Assembly (NCBI RefSeq): GCF_050589685.1
Contig: NZ_JBNGOS010000007.1
Coordinates: 124,001 to 188,000 of the forward strand
DNA from: Saccharicrinis sp050589685
GTDB lineage: Bacteria; Bacteroidota; Bacteroidia; Bacteroidales; Marinilabiliaceae
Reading direction: 5' to 3'
Length of the DNA: 64,000 nt
The stretch's first letter is position 1. Every line of letters starts with the position of its first letter. Positions 1-8,009 of this stretch are shown piece by piece. Made by a program: the position numbers and the translations under genes. Under the pieces are notes generated by a model. That model saw only the letters and a list, made by a program, of their open reading frames with translations. It was not told the DNA's origin and did no database searches.

Positions 1-2
1 AG

Positions 3-875
3 GATTGTTTCCCGTTGGTATGGGAATATACCGAGGGTCAACCCTGGCTGGTTAATGCACTGGGCTTTGAGATAACCTTTGAGATGAAAAAAAACAGAGA
101 CCGTTCTGTCCATATTACACCTCAAATGATAAAATCGGCCAAAGAAAACCTGATTATGCGGAGGGAGACCCATCTGGACCAACTGAGTGACAAACTTAAG
201 GAAGAGAGGGTACACAATGTAATTTCATATTTGTTGGCCTCTTCTGACCAAGCCGTTGGAGGAAGCAATGACGACATAGAATACGTGATGGATCTTGGTC
301 TGATCACCAAAGAAGTTGGTAGCAATTACAGAATAAGTAATGCCATCTACAAAGAGGTCATTCCACGGGAGCTGACATGGTCGACACAAGGCTCAATTAC
401 CGAAGATCGTTTGTGGTATCTTAATCCTGACGGCCGTTTAAATATGGAAAAACTGATGCAGGGATTTCAAAATTTCTTCAGGAAAAACTCGGAAAGCTGG
501 ATAGAACGTTTTGACTACAAAGCAGCAGGCCCCCAATTATTGATGCAAGCCTATCTTCAACGAATTGTAAATGGTGGAGGCTTTATCAACAGAGAATACG
601 GGTTAGGTATGATGCGTACCGACCTACATGTCCAATTCCCGTACGGCGATAACCAATGGCAGGAAGAAGTTATTGAGCTAAAGATTATTCACGACAGTTA
701 CGAACAAACACTAGCGAAGGGACTTACACAAACTTCTGCATACATTGATAAATGTGGAACCGCTGATGGACATTTGGTTATTTTTAACAGAGATACCGAT
801 ACAAGCTGGGACGAAAAGATCACTTATAATCTGCATCATTTCCAAGGGAAGGACATCCATGTTTGGGGAATGTAA
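3..875 (+). CDS. AAA-like ATPase, C-terminal part with PD-(D/E)xK-like tail (partial)
   Basis: The frame is open to the left edge, so the true start and the Walker motifs lie outside the window; the TTG at 15 is not a believable start. The visible part opens with DCFPLVWEYTEGQPWLVNAL, which resembles the (T/E)GGQPWLVNAL segment that ends the ATPase core of AAA-like proteins common in Bacteroidota. The end carries RTDL, then about 20 residues later VIELK, then GLTQTSAYIDKCG and HLVIFNR. This D...ExK...Q order matches the PD-(D/E)xK nuclease-like domain often fused to such ATPases. Family function is poorly known; roles in defence or mobile elements have been proposed. Nuclease activity here is inference only. 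Confidence 0.7.
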   Translation, partial: DCFPLVWEYTEGQPWLVNALGFEITFEMKKNRDRSVHITPQMIKSAKENLIMRRETHLDQLSDKLKEERVHNVISYLLASSDQAVGGSNDDIEYVMDLGLITKEVGSNYRISNAIYKEVIPRELTWSTQGSITEDRLWYLNPDGRLNMEKLMQGFQNFFRKNSESWIERFDYKAAGPQLLMQAYLQRIVNGGGFINREYGLGMMRTDLHVQFPYGDNQWQEEVIELKIIHDSYEQTLAKGLTQTSAYIDKCGTADGHLVIFNRDTDTSWDEKITYNLHHFQGKDIHVWGM

Positions 876-944
876 TAAATAGATTGTTAGATTGGAGATA
901 ATAGCCTAATTGGCTATAACCATTCCACAACCAAAATCCATCCA

Positions 945-975
945 TTTGTATTACAAAACATTTTCATTATGTTTG
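945..975 (+). promoter_or_regulatory. Bacteroidota promoter with palindromic operator
   Basis: TTTG at 945-948, a 19-bp spacer and TATGTTTG at 968-975 match the Bacteroidota -33/-7 consensus (TTTG, TAnnTTTG) exactly. The perfect palindrome GTTTGTATACAAAC (971-984) overlaps the -7 box and the likely start site, so it could be an operator. It would drive the membrane-protein gene starting at 1013. Confidence 0.65.
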
Positions 976-1012
976 TATACAAACACTAACAAACTAACTT
1001 AAAACCATTACC

Positions 1013-1510
1013 ATGGACAATCAAACTAACCAAGAAACACAAGTTGTACCTGCATTGGCATTTTCGGAAAATGCACTTAAATTTTTAAAAACAGGAGCCG
1101 GCTGGGCCAAATTCATAGCCATTATCGGTTTCATTTTTGTTGGGCTTATTGCCTTTGGAGGACTCATTTTTGGAATTGTATTCTCTTTTATTGGCGATGG
1201 CATGTTTCCAGTTCCCATGCCATTTCCTCCTGCCATATTTAGTTTCTTGTATTTAATACTGGCTTTGATTTATTTTTTCCCGGTATTTTACTTGTATAAG
1301 TTTTCTTCAAAGGCTTATGAGGCAGTGGTAACGCTTACAAGCAAGAATCTGGAAATAGCCATGTTAAACCTAAAATCTTACTTTAAATTTATTGGGATAT
1401 TGATTATTGTGATGTTTGCATTATATGCTATTGGAATAATCGTAATGATTGCAGGGTTCTCTTTTTTCCAAAATGAAATAATGCAGATGGGAGGAGGAGC
1501 TGTGATGTAA
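1013..1510 (+). CDS. DUF5362-like integral membrane protein
   Basis: A 165-residue protein with a polar N-terminus (about 1-28) and three hydrophobic stretches at about 32-58, 74-96 and 125-152, with a charged segment (SSKAYEAVVTLTSKNLEIAMLNLKSY) between the second and third. Layout and length fit the DUF5362 family of small Bacteroidota membrane proteins, whose function is unknown. It stands alone behind its own promoter at 945-975; the preceding gene ends 137 bases upstream. The low-complexity tail MQMGGGAVM is unremarkable. Identification rests on overall resemblance, not on a diagnostic motif. Confidence 0.6.
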   Translation: MDNQTNQETQVVPALAFSENALKFLKTGAGWAKFIAIIGFIFVGLIAFGGLIFGIVFSFIGDGMFPVPMPFPPAIFSFLYLILALIYFFPVFYLYKFSSKAYEAVVTLTSKNLEIAMLNLKSYFKFIGILIIVMFALYAIGIIVMIAGFSFFQNEIMQMGGGAVM

Positions 1511-1646
1511 AACAAGAATAAGTGTGGACTAATTCGCTTTTAAATATTCTCAGGCTTCATATGCACCTTTGACTTCAATAAGCGGTATAAATAAACAATA
1601 CTTGCGAATATTATTAATAAACCAATAGGATAATCATTTTACCATT

Positions 1647-1654
1647 TAACTTTG
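1647..1654 (+). promoter_or_regulatory. Possible -7 box (TAACTTTG)
   Basis: TAACTTTG matches TAnnTTTG, but no TTTG lies 19 bp upstream. If used, transcription would begin near 1661 and give the 247-residue gene at 1822 a leader of about 160 nt that includes the structured region 1716-1810. The rest of the 311-base spacer 1511-1821 shows no gene. Confidence 0.3.
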
Positions 1655-1715
1655 GTAACTTATTATTTATAAACTTTTAAAACATTATATTCACAAGTGA
1701 AAATTAGATATCAAA

Positions 1716-1810
1716 CAGATGACCCCTAAGACCGGAAACCCGCCGGCAGAGTTTTGACGGACAACACCGAAAGGTACGGCCCAGGGCATCTGCAAGTACT
1801 AACCGTCAAA
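1716..1810 (+). promoter_or_regulatory. Structured leader with pseudoknot-like pairings
   Basis: Pair A: CAGATG (1716-1721) with CATCTG (1787-1792), extended by CCC (1723-1725) with GGG (1784-1786). Pair B: TTTGACGG (1753-1760) with CCGTCAAA (1803-1810). The pairs cross, which is pseudoknot order. Inside lie CCGG (1732-1735) with CCGG (1743-1746) and a GNRA hairpin ACC-GAAA-GGT (1766-1775). Pair B ends 11 bases before the ATG at 1822, so folding could affect translation. It does not match any riboswitch known to me. Confidence 0.4.
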
Positions 1811-1821
1811 TTTATACAAAA

Positions 1822-2565
1822 ATGACAAACAAAGAAGCTTACGAGGCTAAATTTGCCGAGGCAACGGCCATCCCGGCCGAAAAAACACGCTACCCCTACA
1901 TTCCCGTAGACGAATACACCGACGAGTGCGAGGAACTTTTTTACACCGCTACCCAGGACAAGCAAGCTTTACTTAAGGCTGGTTTACAAGAAACCATGAT
2001 TTCTAATCTAGAAATCCTTACTGATGCTTTACGCGAAGCGCAAAGCATTTGGAACCGGGACAGAGACCTAAAAAAGGAAAATGCCAAAGAATGGGCCGAA
2101 AAATCAGAACAAGGTTTTAATTTACGCAACGAAATGTTGCGAGCCTGCAAATATGCCTACAGGCATAACAATGATATTTTACGCAGAGTAGCGGCTATTG
2201 CCGAAGGAGAAGACACCGCTGATATGATTCAGGATTTAAACGATTTGTCCGTGTTGGCCAGAACCTACCCGGAACCCATACTGGGAGTTGGCTGCACGAA
2301 TGAAAAAATAGAATTGTCCAGCACCTTATCTGGCGAGTTGGCTGCCTTACGTTATATAGCCAATGGCGAAAGAGAAGAAAGCAACGAAAACAAAATTATC
2401 CGCGACCAAATGTACACCCTGTTAAAAGAAGTAAACGATGAAGTTAGGGAATGTGGCAAGTTTGTATTCTGGAACAACCCTGAAAAACTAAAAAAATACA
2501 GTAGCCGCTATAACAGAAAACACAGGGGCAATGGTTCCAATGATGAAAATCCTATAACGGAGTAA
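1822..2565 (+). CDS. Helical protein of unknown function
   Basis: A 247-residue, highly charged protein with no signal peptide, no membrane segment and almost wholly helical character. Long amphipathic stretches run at about 40-125 and 185-235. The C-terminal part (NKIIRDQMYTLLKEVNDEV, then FVFWNNPEKLKKYSS) recalls a recurrent unnamed Bacteroidota family that I know only from memory, so this is unconfirmed. The ATG at 1822 is preceded by an AT-rich stretch, as usual here. The setting is the odd part: crossing pairs in the leader, and downstream a strong hairpin and a 21-nt-period array lying in the same reading frame beyond the TAA. Function is not assignable. Confidence 0.65.
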   Translation: MTNKEAYEAKFAEATAIPAEKTRYPYIPVDEYTDECEELFYTATQDKQALLKAGLQETMISNLEILTDALREAQSIWNRDRDLKKENAKEWAEKSEQGFNLRNEMLRACKYAYRHNNDILRRVAAIAEGEDTADMIQDLNDLSVLARTYPEPILGVGCTNEKIELSSTLSGELAALRYIANGEREESNENKIIRDQMYTLLKEVNDEVRECGKFVFWNNPEKLKKYSSRYNRKHRGNGSNDENPITE

Positions 2566-2616
2566 ATAAAAAATCCCTTTTCAAAACACCCCCATCCCCG
2601 TATCTTTGATACGGTA

Positions 2617-2644
2617 CTTCCCCCGGCTACTAAGCCAGGGGAAG
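2617..2644. terminator. Strong 28-nt hairpin after the 247-residue gene
   Basis: CTTCCCC (2617-2623) pairs with GGGGAAG (2638-2644), and GGCT (2625-2628) pairs with AGCC (2633-2636) around the loop ACTA, with one C/A mismatch. That is 11 base pairs in a 28-nt unit. No T-run follows on either strand, so it may be an RNA-stabilising or processing element instead of an intrinsic terminator. A smaller hairpin GTATC-TTT-GATAC precedes it at 2600-2612. Confidence 0.55.
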
Positions 2645-2681
2645 AACTGTACAAAGGAGTTTATATTTTACAGAATAATAT

Positions 2682-2856
2682 CGATGAACAGCTCCACCTC
2701 CCCGCTGAACTGCCCCAGATGACCGCTGAACAGCATTCCTGAGGCGCTGAAGTGTTTTACCCCACCGCTGAACAGGCTGCATAAAGCGCTGAAGTGTTCA
2801 ATCTACCCGCTGAACTACCTACCAGGGCGGTGAACAGGGTCAACCACGCACTGAAC
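2682..2856. repeat. Nine-unit degenerate array, 21-nt period, core CGCTGAAC
   Basis: Cores start at 2682 (CGATGAAC), 2703, 2724, 2745, 2766, 2787, 2808, 2828 (CGGTGAAC) and 2849 (CACTGAAC). Spacing is 21 nt throughout except 20 nt between the seventh and eighth. Only about 8 of 21 positions are held (CGCTGAAC or CGCTGAAG); the other 13 vary freely. 21 nt is two helical turns and also seven codons. Read in the frame of the upstream gene, each unit gives Ala-Glu plus five residues, with stops inside the array. It fills most of the 451-base spacer 2566-3016. Confidence 0.75.
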
Positions 2857-2915
2857 GCACATTTTCAATAATTTAGCACCTTATACCAAACACCGATTAT
2901 TGAGCGAAGTGAAAT

Positions 2916-3016
2916 CCCGTATCCTATAGAATTAATTTCTACGGGACCGACTGACCATATACCGATAACGGAACACCGATTACTGTTTTACTGCCTACTG
3001 AAGACTGCCTACTGAA
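2916..3016. repeat. Small hairpin and 13-nt direct repeat before the menB stop
   Basis: CCCGTA (2916-2921) can pair with TACGGG (2940-2945). ACTGCCTACTGAA occurs twice, at 2990-3002 and 3004-3016, ending right at the last codon of menB (minus strand). AACACCGATTA also occurs twice nearby. The elements look like short extragenic repeats of unknown role. Confidence 0.5.
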
Positions 3017-3838
3017 TCACGGAAACTTAGGAAACTGCTTAAAATCCGGATCTCTTTTCTCCAGGAATGCATTTTTACCTTCCTGCGCTTCTTCCATCAG
3101 GTAATACATTAAGGTGGCATCACCGGCCATTTCCATCAGACCGTGCTGACCGTCTAATTCGGCGTTTAATCCCCGTTTGATCATTCTTAAGGCCAGCGGA
3201 CTGCGCTTCATGATGGTACGGCACCATTGAACGGTTGTATCTTCCAACTCCTCCAGAGGAACCACTTTGTTGACCATACCCATTTTTTCCGCTTCTAAGG
3301 CTGTGTATTGCTCACATAGGAACCAGATTTCGCGGGCTTTCTTTTGGCCCACGTGACGCGCCAGGTAAGAAGAACCAAAACCGGCATCGAAGCTTCCCAC
3401 TTTAGGCCCTGTTTGTCCAAAGCGGGCATTGTCCGAAGCTATGGTCAGGTCGCAAATCACGTGCAGTACGTGACCTCCCCCAATGGCGTAACCGTTAACC
3501 ATGGCAATGACAGGCTTGGGCAGAGAACGGATTTTCTTGTGCAGGTCTAACACGTTCAGGCGAGGCACACCTTCCTCATCGATATATCCGCCAACACCTT
3601 TTACTTTTTGGTCGCCACCAGAACAAAATGCTTTATCACCCGTTCCGGTTAAAACGACCACATTAATATCCTGACGCTCACGACAGATCTCGAACGCATC
3701 CAGCATATCCATAATTGTTTCCGGACGGAAAGCGTTATACACCTCTGGTCGATTGATGGTTACTTTGGCTATGCCTTCAAAAAACTCGAATTTAATGTCG
3801 GAATACGCTTTGATGGTTTCCCAGTTATATTTGCTCAT
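3017..3838 (-). CDS. menB: 1,4-dihydroxy-2-naphthoyl-CoA synthase
   Basis: A 273-residue crotonase-fold enzyme that closes the second ring of the naphthoquinone by an intramolecular Claisen condensation of o-succinylbenzoyl-CoA; cytoplasmic, menaquinone pathway. FCSGGDQKVKG (71-81), the oxyanion segment GGGHVLHV (120-127) and FGQTGPKVGSFDAGFG (140-155) are the MenB signatures that separate it from ordinary enoyl-CoA hydratases. Length is normal for the family. It is last in a same-strand series ndpA-like, menF, menD, menB, starting 30 bases after menD. menC, menE, menA and menH are not in the window. Confidence 0.95.
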   Translation of the reverse strand: MSKYNWETIKAYSDIKFEFFEGIAKVTINRPEVYNAFRPETIMDMLDAFEICRERQDINVVVLTGTGDKAFCSGGDQKVKGVGGYIDEEGVPRLNVLDLHKKIRSLPKPVIAMVNGYAIGGGHVLHVICDLTIASDNARFGQTGPKVGSFDAGFGSSYLARHVGQKKAREIWFLCEQYTALEAEKMGMVNKVVPLEELEDTTVQWCRTIMKRSPLALRMIKRGLNAELDGQHGLMEMAGDATLMYYLMEEAQEGKNAFLEKRDPDFKQFPKFP

Positions 3839-3868
3839 ATTTTTTAGATAATAAATATATACCCTAAT

Positions 3869-5566
3869 CTACGTGTTTGACTGTAGATTCTTAAAATACT
3901 TTCTTAAAATTTTACCATTTAATTCGCCTGGCGTAAAAACCTCCAACAAAGTAGCTTGTTCATTGCTTTCCACAAATTCCTGATAAGAAGATTGTAATTC
4001 CTCCTGGTTAGCACACGAAAGATATCTTAAACCAAATGCTTTGGCAATATACTCGGCAGATTGATGGTGTTTGGCCTCAAAAAATTCCTCCAGCTCCTCA
4101 GCCTCGGCTGGCCCGGGAATAAACCTGAATATTCCACCTCCCCCATTGTTCATAACCACAATTTTAAAATTCGGTTTTAGATATTTGTTCCACAAACCGT
4201 TGGAATCGTAAAAGAATGACAAGTCACCAGTGACCAACATTGTTGGTTTATCCTGAACGTTGGCAGCTCCAACAGCTGTGCTTACGCTGCCATCAATCCC
4301 ACTGGTGCCTCTATTGGAATATGTATTCACCTTAATCTCATCCTGAAACAATTGCGCGTATCTGACCGGAGTACTGTTGGCCAAATGTAAGGCTGTATCC
4401 TGCGGTAAATGACTATAAATATACGACAGCGCTTTAAAGTCACTCCATTTAGCTTCTTCAACATAAGCCAGGTGTGCCTTTCTGTTCTTTTCCCTTCTCT
4501 GGTGCCACATATGTTGATAGCGGCTTTTTTTATTTTCAACCCTTCCCGCAATTTGCTTGAAAAAATCTAACGGATTCATCTTAACCGAAAGACTTAGATG
4601 CTGAAAGGTATCAATCACATTATCGTTTAACGCAATATGCCAATGCGCTTTGGGAGGATTTTCCCTAAGTACTTTTTTAATTTGCTTGCTAACAATCTGC
4701 CCTCCAAAGGTAATGAGCATCGATGGTTTGAACAGTGCCGTTTCATACCCGTTAATACTAAACACCTGGCGGTCGATACATTCCACCAACTTTTCACCTT
4801 TTAAATTGGAAGTGGTTTCCGTAAGCACAACCGTATTTGCATTATCCGCAACTGTATTTATCACATGGTTTAGTTCGTCATCCGGAGCAAGAACTCCCGT
4901 TAAAATCATTACGGATTCAGCTTTATTCCACTTCTCCCCTAACGCATTTAGCTGGACTTCTGATAACACAGCATCCGGCACCAGGTTCAAATAAGGATCT
5001 TTCTTTAGACTCATAGCAGAAGTCCGTCCGTACAAAGGCTCCCTTAACGGGATATTGATATGAACCGGCCCCATAACCGGTTGAATGGTTTTGTGAAACG
5101 CTTCGGTGATACAGCGCTCGGTATACCATTGGTCATCGGGATGATTAACTTTTATCGGCAAATCTATTCCGTACCGAATGTAATTTGAAAAAACGGAAGA
5201 TTGATTAATCGTTTGTCCGTCGGCCTGGCCCACCCACTCAGGTGGTCTGTCAGCGGTTAAAACCATCAAAGGTATTTCCTGGTAAAATGCCTCCGCCACT
5301 GCCGGCGCATAATTTAAAACAGCCGAACCACTGGTACAAACAACAGCCACAGGACGTCTGAGCTGCTGCGCCATGCCCAATGCAAAAAAACCGGCGCTTC
5401 GTTCGTCAACAATGGTGTAACACTCTATCTCTTTAATGGAGTTAAAAGACAGAATCAGCGGGGCATTGCGCGAACCCGGAGAAATCACCACTTCTTTCAA
5501 GCCGAGCTTTACACACTGCTGCACTAATATTTGTACTATTGGTTTATCTGATATCGTTTTTGTCAT
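3869..5566 (-). CDS. menD: SEPHCHC synthase MenD
   Basis: A 565-residue thiamine-diphosphate enzyme that adds the succinic semialdehyde unit from 2-oxoglutarate to isochorismate. VISPGSRNAPL (27-37) is the MenD substrate-pocket signature, Glu55 in IVDERSAGFFALG is the invariant ThDP-activating glutamate, and GDLSFFYDSNGLWN (447-460) is the ThDP/Mg-binding motif. Length matches characterised MenD proteins. It begins 15 bases after menF, which supports one transcript. The order menF-menD-menB is common in Bacteroidota. Confidence 0.95.
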   Translation of the reverse strand: MTKTISDKPIVQILVQQCVKLGLKEVVISPGSRNAPLILSFNSIKEIECYTIVDERSAGFFALGMAQQLRRPVAVVCTSGSAVLNYAPAVAEAFYQEIPLMVLTADRPPEWVGQADGQTINQSSVFSNYIRYGIDLPIKVNHPDDQWYTERCITEAFHKTIQPVMGPVHINIPLREPLYGRTSAMSLKKDPYLNLVPDAVLSEVQLNALGEKWNKAESVMILTGVLAPDDELNHVINTVADNANTVVLTETTSNLKGEKLVECIDRQVFSINGYETALFKPSMLITFGGQIVSKQIKKVLRENPPKAHWHIALNDNVIDTFQHLSLSVKMNPLDFFKQIAGRVENKKSRYQHMWHQRREKNRKAHLAYVEEAKWSDFKALSYIYSHLPQDTALHLANSTPVRYAQLFQDEIKVNTYSNRGTSGIDGSVSTAVGAANVQDKPTMLVTGDLSFFYDSNGLWNKYLKPNFKIVVMNNGGGGIFRFIPGPAEAEELEEFFEAKHHQSAEYIAKAFGLRYLSCANQEELQSSYQEFVESNEQATLLEVFTPGELNGKILRKYFKNLQSNT

Positions 5567-5581
5567 TTCTTTTGTTTACCC

Positions 5582-6709
5582 TTATTTTAAAACCCTACAA
5601 TGATTTTTTCCATCAATCACATCATCCATCACACTCATCATCGTTTCCGCCTTCAATTCCGTTTCCTGCCACTCTTTCTCTACTTCCGAACCCGCTGTTA
5701 TTCCGCCTCCCAAATATAAATCTACACCACCTTTCACAAACTTCATACTCCTGATATTCACAAACAGTTTAATGTCGTTTGGTTGAATTCTTCCCAAAAA
5801 GCCGGCATAAACAGAACGTTCATGACGTTCAACCTGATGAATCACTTTCATGGACGCCAACTTTGGCAGACCACATACGGCAGGAGTTGGGTGCAAATCG
5901 TTAATAAAACTCCCCAACCTTGTGGCAATATGATCTATCTTAAAACTATATTGCGTTTTTAAATGCGCCATTTTTCCCGCGACAATGGTTTCGGGTCCAT
6001 CCACTTTGGCATCCTCAATTCCGTATTTGGCCAAAACACCTGTCACAAAATCAGTAACTATCTGTTGTTCGTCCATTTCTTTTTCGCCCCAGTTAGCCTT
6101 AACTTGTCCATTATTCTTTAGGGTTCCCGCCAGCGAAACCGTGGTTCCCAGTCCTTGCTCAGCTTTAAAAAGCAACTCCGGGCTTGCTCCCGTCCATAAA
6201 CCTGTTTGCGGCGTATAGAACATAAAAGCATATGCCCCGGGATAAGCCTGACTTAGTGTGAAATAAAAATCCGAGGCCAAATTTCTTTCCAGTCCATCAT
6301 GGTGTTTTATTCTGGATAAGATGGCTTTTGAAACTACACCGGATTTGATATTGGCATATAATTGAGCGAACTGATCTGTATAATCCGAATAATCAGCGTA
6401 AAATGATCCTGAATGATCTTCTTCCGGGAAGGCGCTTATCTTTTTTATTTCCGCCCAAACCTTTTCACTTACTTCCGAGGAATCTATTTGATAATCAACA
6501 TCCAAACACAAGACCTTAGATTGATCTAAAGAGAATGGGGCAATGGTAAAAATATCTCCGATTGAAAAAATATCCTCAACATCCCTTTCCAGAACCGATT
6601 TGGATATAATCAAAATATCTTTACCTGAATGAGGCAAATTATACATTGCAAAAGGTATATCATGCGCAATGCAATATTGTAGTAGCTCCGATTGATCGTT
6701 TTTCTCCAC
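5582..6709 (-). CDS. menF: Isochorismate synthase
   Basis: A 375-residue chorismate-utilising enzyme that converts chorismate to isochorismate, the entry step to menaquinone. The C-terminal half holds the family signatures: the catalytic lysine in VVSKAILSR (Lys128), GASPELLF (174-181), AGKMAHLKTQY (244-254), and the Mg-binding SEVEKEWQETELKAE (341-355). The N-terminal 100 residues are divergent, as is usual in Bacteroidota MenF. It starts two bases after the stop of the upstream nucleoid-associated protein gene, so the two are very likely co-transcribed. An anabolic salicylate or siderophore role is unlikely next to menD and menB. Confidence 0.93.
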   Translation of the reverse strand: MEKNDQSELLQYCIAHDIPFAMYNLPHSGKDILIISKSVLERDVEDIFSIGDIFTIAPFSLDQSKVLCLDVDYQIDSSEVSEKVWAEIKKISAFPEEDHSGSFYADYSDYTDQFAQLYANIKSGVVSKAILSRIKHHDGLERNLASDFYFTLSQAYPGAYAFMFYTPQTGLWTGASPELLFKAEQGLGTTVSLAGTLKNNGQVKANWGEKEMDEQQIVTDFVTGVLAKYGIEDAKVDGPETIVAGKMAHLKTQYSFKIDHIATRLGSFINDLHPTPAVCGLPKLASMKVIHQVERHERSVYAGFLGRIQPNDIKLFVNIRSMKFVKGGVDLYLGGGITAGSEVEKEWQETELKAETMMSVMDDVIDGKNHCRVLK

Positions 6710-6711
6710 TC

Positions 6712-7761
6712 CTAGCTTTCTATTTCGTAATAAAGCGTGTAATAATTCAATCCTTTTTGTTGATCGTACCCTCTTTCTACATAATCCCTACGCCCATGAA
6801 TATACACGTGAAAGTTTTTATCCAACTTTAAAATAGATTTGAATGTGCTTTTCTGACCTTTTACCGCACTTTTGGAGATATCAAACTCTTCCTTTAAGGG
6901 CACGCTCGATTCTTGCTGATAACTTTCTTTATAATCCTTAAACGCCTCTATCACCTCGGGTTGCCCAATCACTTCATGCTCAAAGTTAGCCTCGTTAAAG
7001 TTATCCTTACTGTTAAAAAAATCCATGGATTTGTTCAGCATATCAATCTGGTCGGCACGCGCCACCTCGTTCTCCTTGTTGTACACGTTATCCACAAAAC
7101 CACGGCACATCTCCATGTAATTGCGTGTGAAGTAATAATTATCCTCGCGCGGTTGAAGGCCTAAAAAGTCGTCCACCCAAAAACGGGCCTCATTACCTTT
7201 GTTAATATTATCGATAGAGCAAATTTTATAGCCCTGATCTTGTTCCGTATTAAAAATCAAACAGCCTTTATCTAGCTTTTTAATATTAATTCCCTCTTGT
7301 GTACCCAGCTCAAAGTTTTGATCCTTCAAGTAAACCTTCAGAAACGTTTCTTTATTTTCCGATTTAAAAATTCCAATGGCATTTACCAACTCTCCGTCCA
7401 CCACCACATTGCTAAACATGGCCATATAAAACTCCCCACCCCTTATTTTAGGATGATTGGAGTTCTCATACAAGTACTCGGCTATTTGTATGGATGAATC
7501 GTAAAATTTCGAAACATCATCAAACAACATTTGCGTTGTGGAATAAACCGGATTGTTATTTATGTCTTCGGGATGGAAGAAATTATAATAAGCATCATCC
7601 TTAAATGGCTTGAAAAAATAGTTCAGTAATACATCCGAAACAATTTCATCGTCCTGCAGGTGCATCATGTCTTTTGAAAAGCGCATAGGTTCGGCCTCGG
7701 CCCTGCAGCCCACTTGGTGTACTACCATCTTATCAATAGTAGCTTGCGAAAAATCAATCAT
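6712..7761 (-). CDS. Nucleoid-associated protein, NdpA/YejK family
   Basis: A 349-residue soluble protein resembling the 37-kDa nucleoid-associated proteins. The opening IDFSQATIDKMVVHQVGCRAEAE and the middle segment MAMFSNVVVDGELVNAIGIFKSENKETFLKV match the family pattern, including a central mixed alpha/beta region and an acidic C-terminal half. Members bind DNA in the nucleoid, but their precise role is unclear. It abuts menF at a two-base gap. No functional link to menaquinone synthesis is known, so the arrangement may simply be a shared promoter. The start at 7761 gives a family-typical N-terminus. Confidence 0.85.
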   Translation of the reverse strand: MIDFSQATIDKMVVHQVGCRAEAEPMRFSKDMMHLQDDEIVSDVLLNYFFKPFKDDAYYNFFHPEDINNNPVYSTTQMLFDDVSKFYDSSIQIAEYLYENSNHPKIRGGEFYMAMFSNVVVDGELVNAIGIFKSENKETFLKVYLKDQNFELGTQEGINIKKLDKGCLIFNTEQDQGYKICSIDNINKGNEARFWVDDFLGLQPREDNYYFTRNYMEMCRGFVDNVYNKENEVARADQIDMLNKSMDFFNSKDNFNEANFEHEVIGQPEVIEAFKDYKESYQQESSVPLKEEFDISKSAVKGQKSTFKSILKLDKNFHVYIHGRRDYVERGYDQQKGLNYYTLYYEIES

Positions 7762-8009
7762 TGCTTATCATTTTTTTAACAGCCTACAAATATAATAATT
7801 CAGGATGAACAGAGCCTGTTCCGCCCTAAAAAAAGCGGAAGCGACAAAGAGTCAATGAGTTTTTTTGTTACAGCCACTGGTAACATAGTGCGAAATCCAA
7901 AGCACAAACTTATCAAGTCGTTACATCGTTTATTTCATATTATTTTGTTCATATTTAGCACTCTGCCCGCATTACGTTCACCATTAGCAACCGTTTTCTT
8001 TTTTAGAAG

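Noticed and set aside
1716..1810. Known riboswitch in the leader
   Set aside because: No match to cobalamin, TPP, SAM, FMN, glycine or other conserved cores that I can recall.
2617..2644. Classic intrinsic terminator
   Set aside because: Strong stem but no T-run on either strand; kept only as a hairpin of uncertain role.
2682..2856. CRISPR array
   Set aside because: Units are 21 nt with an 8-nt core; CRISPR repeats are longer and near-identical with 30-nt spacers, and no cas genes are near.
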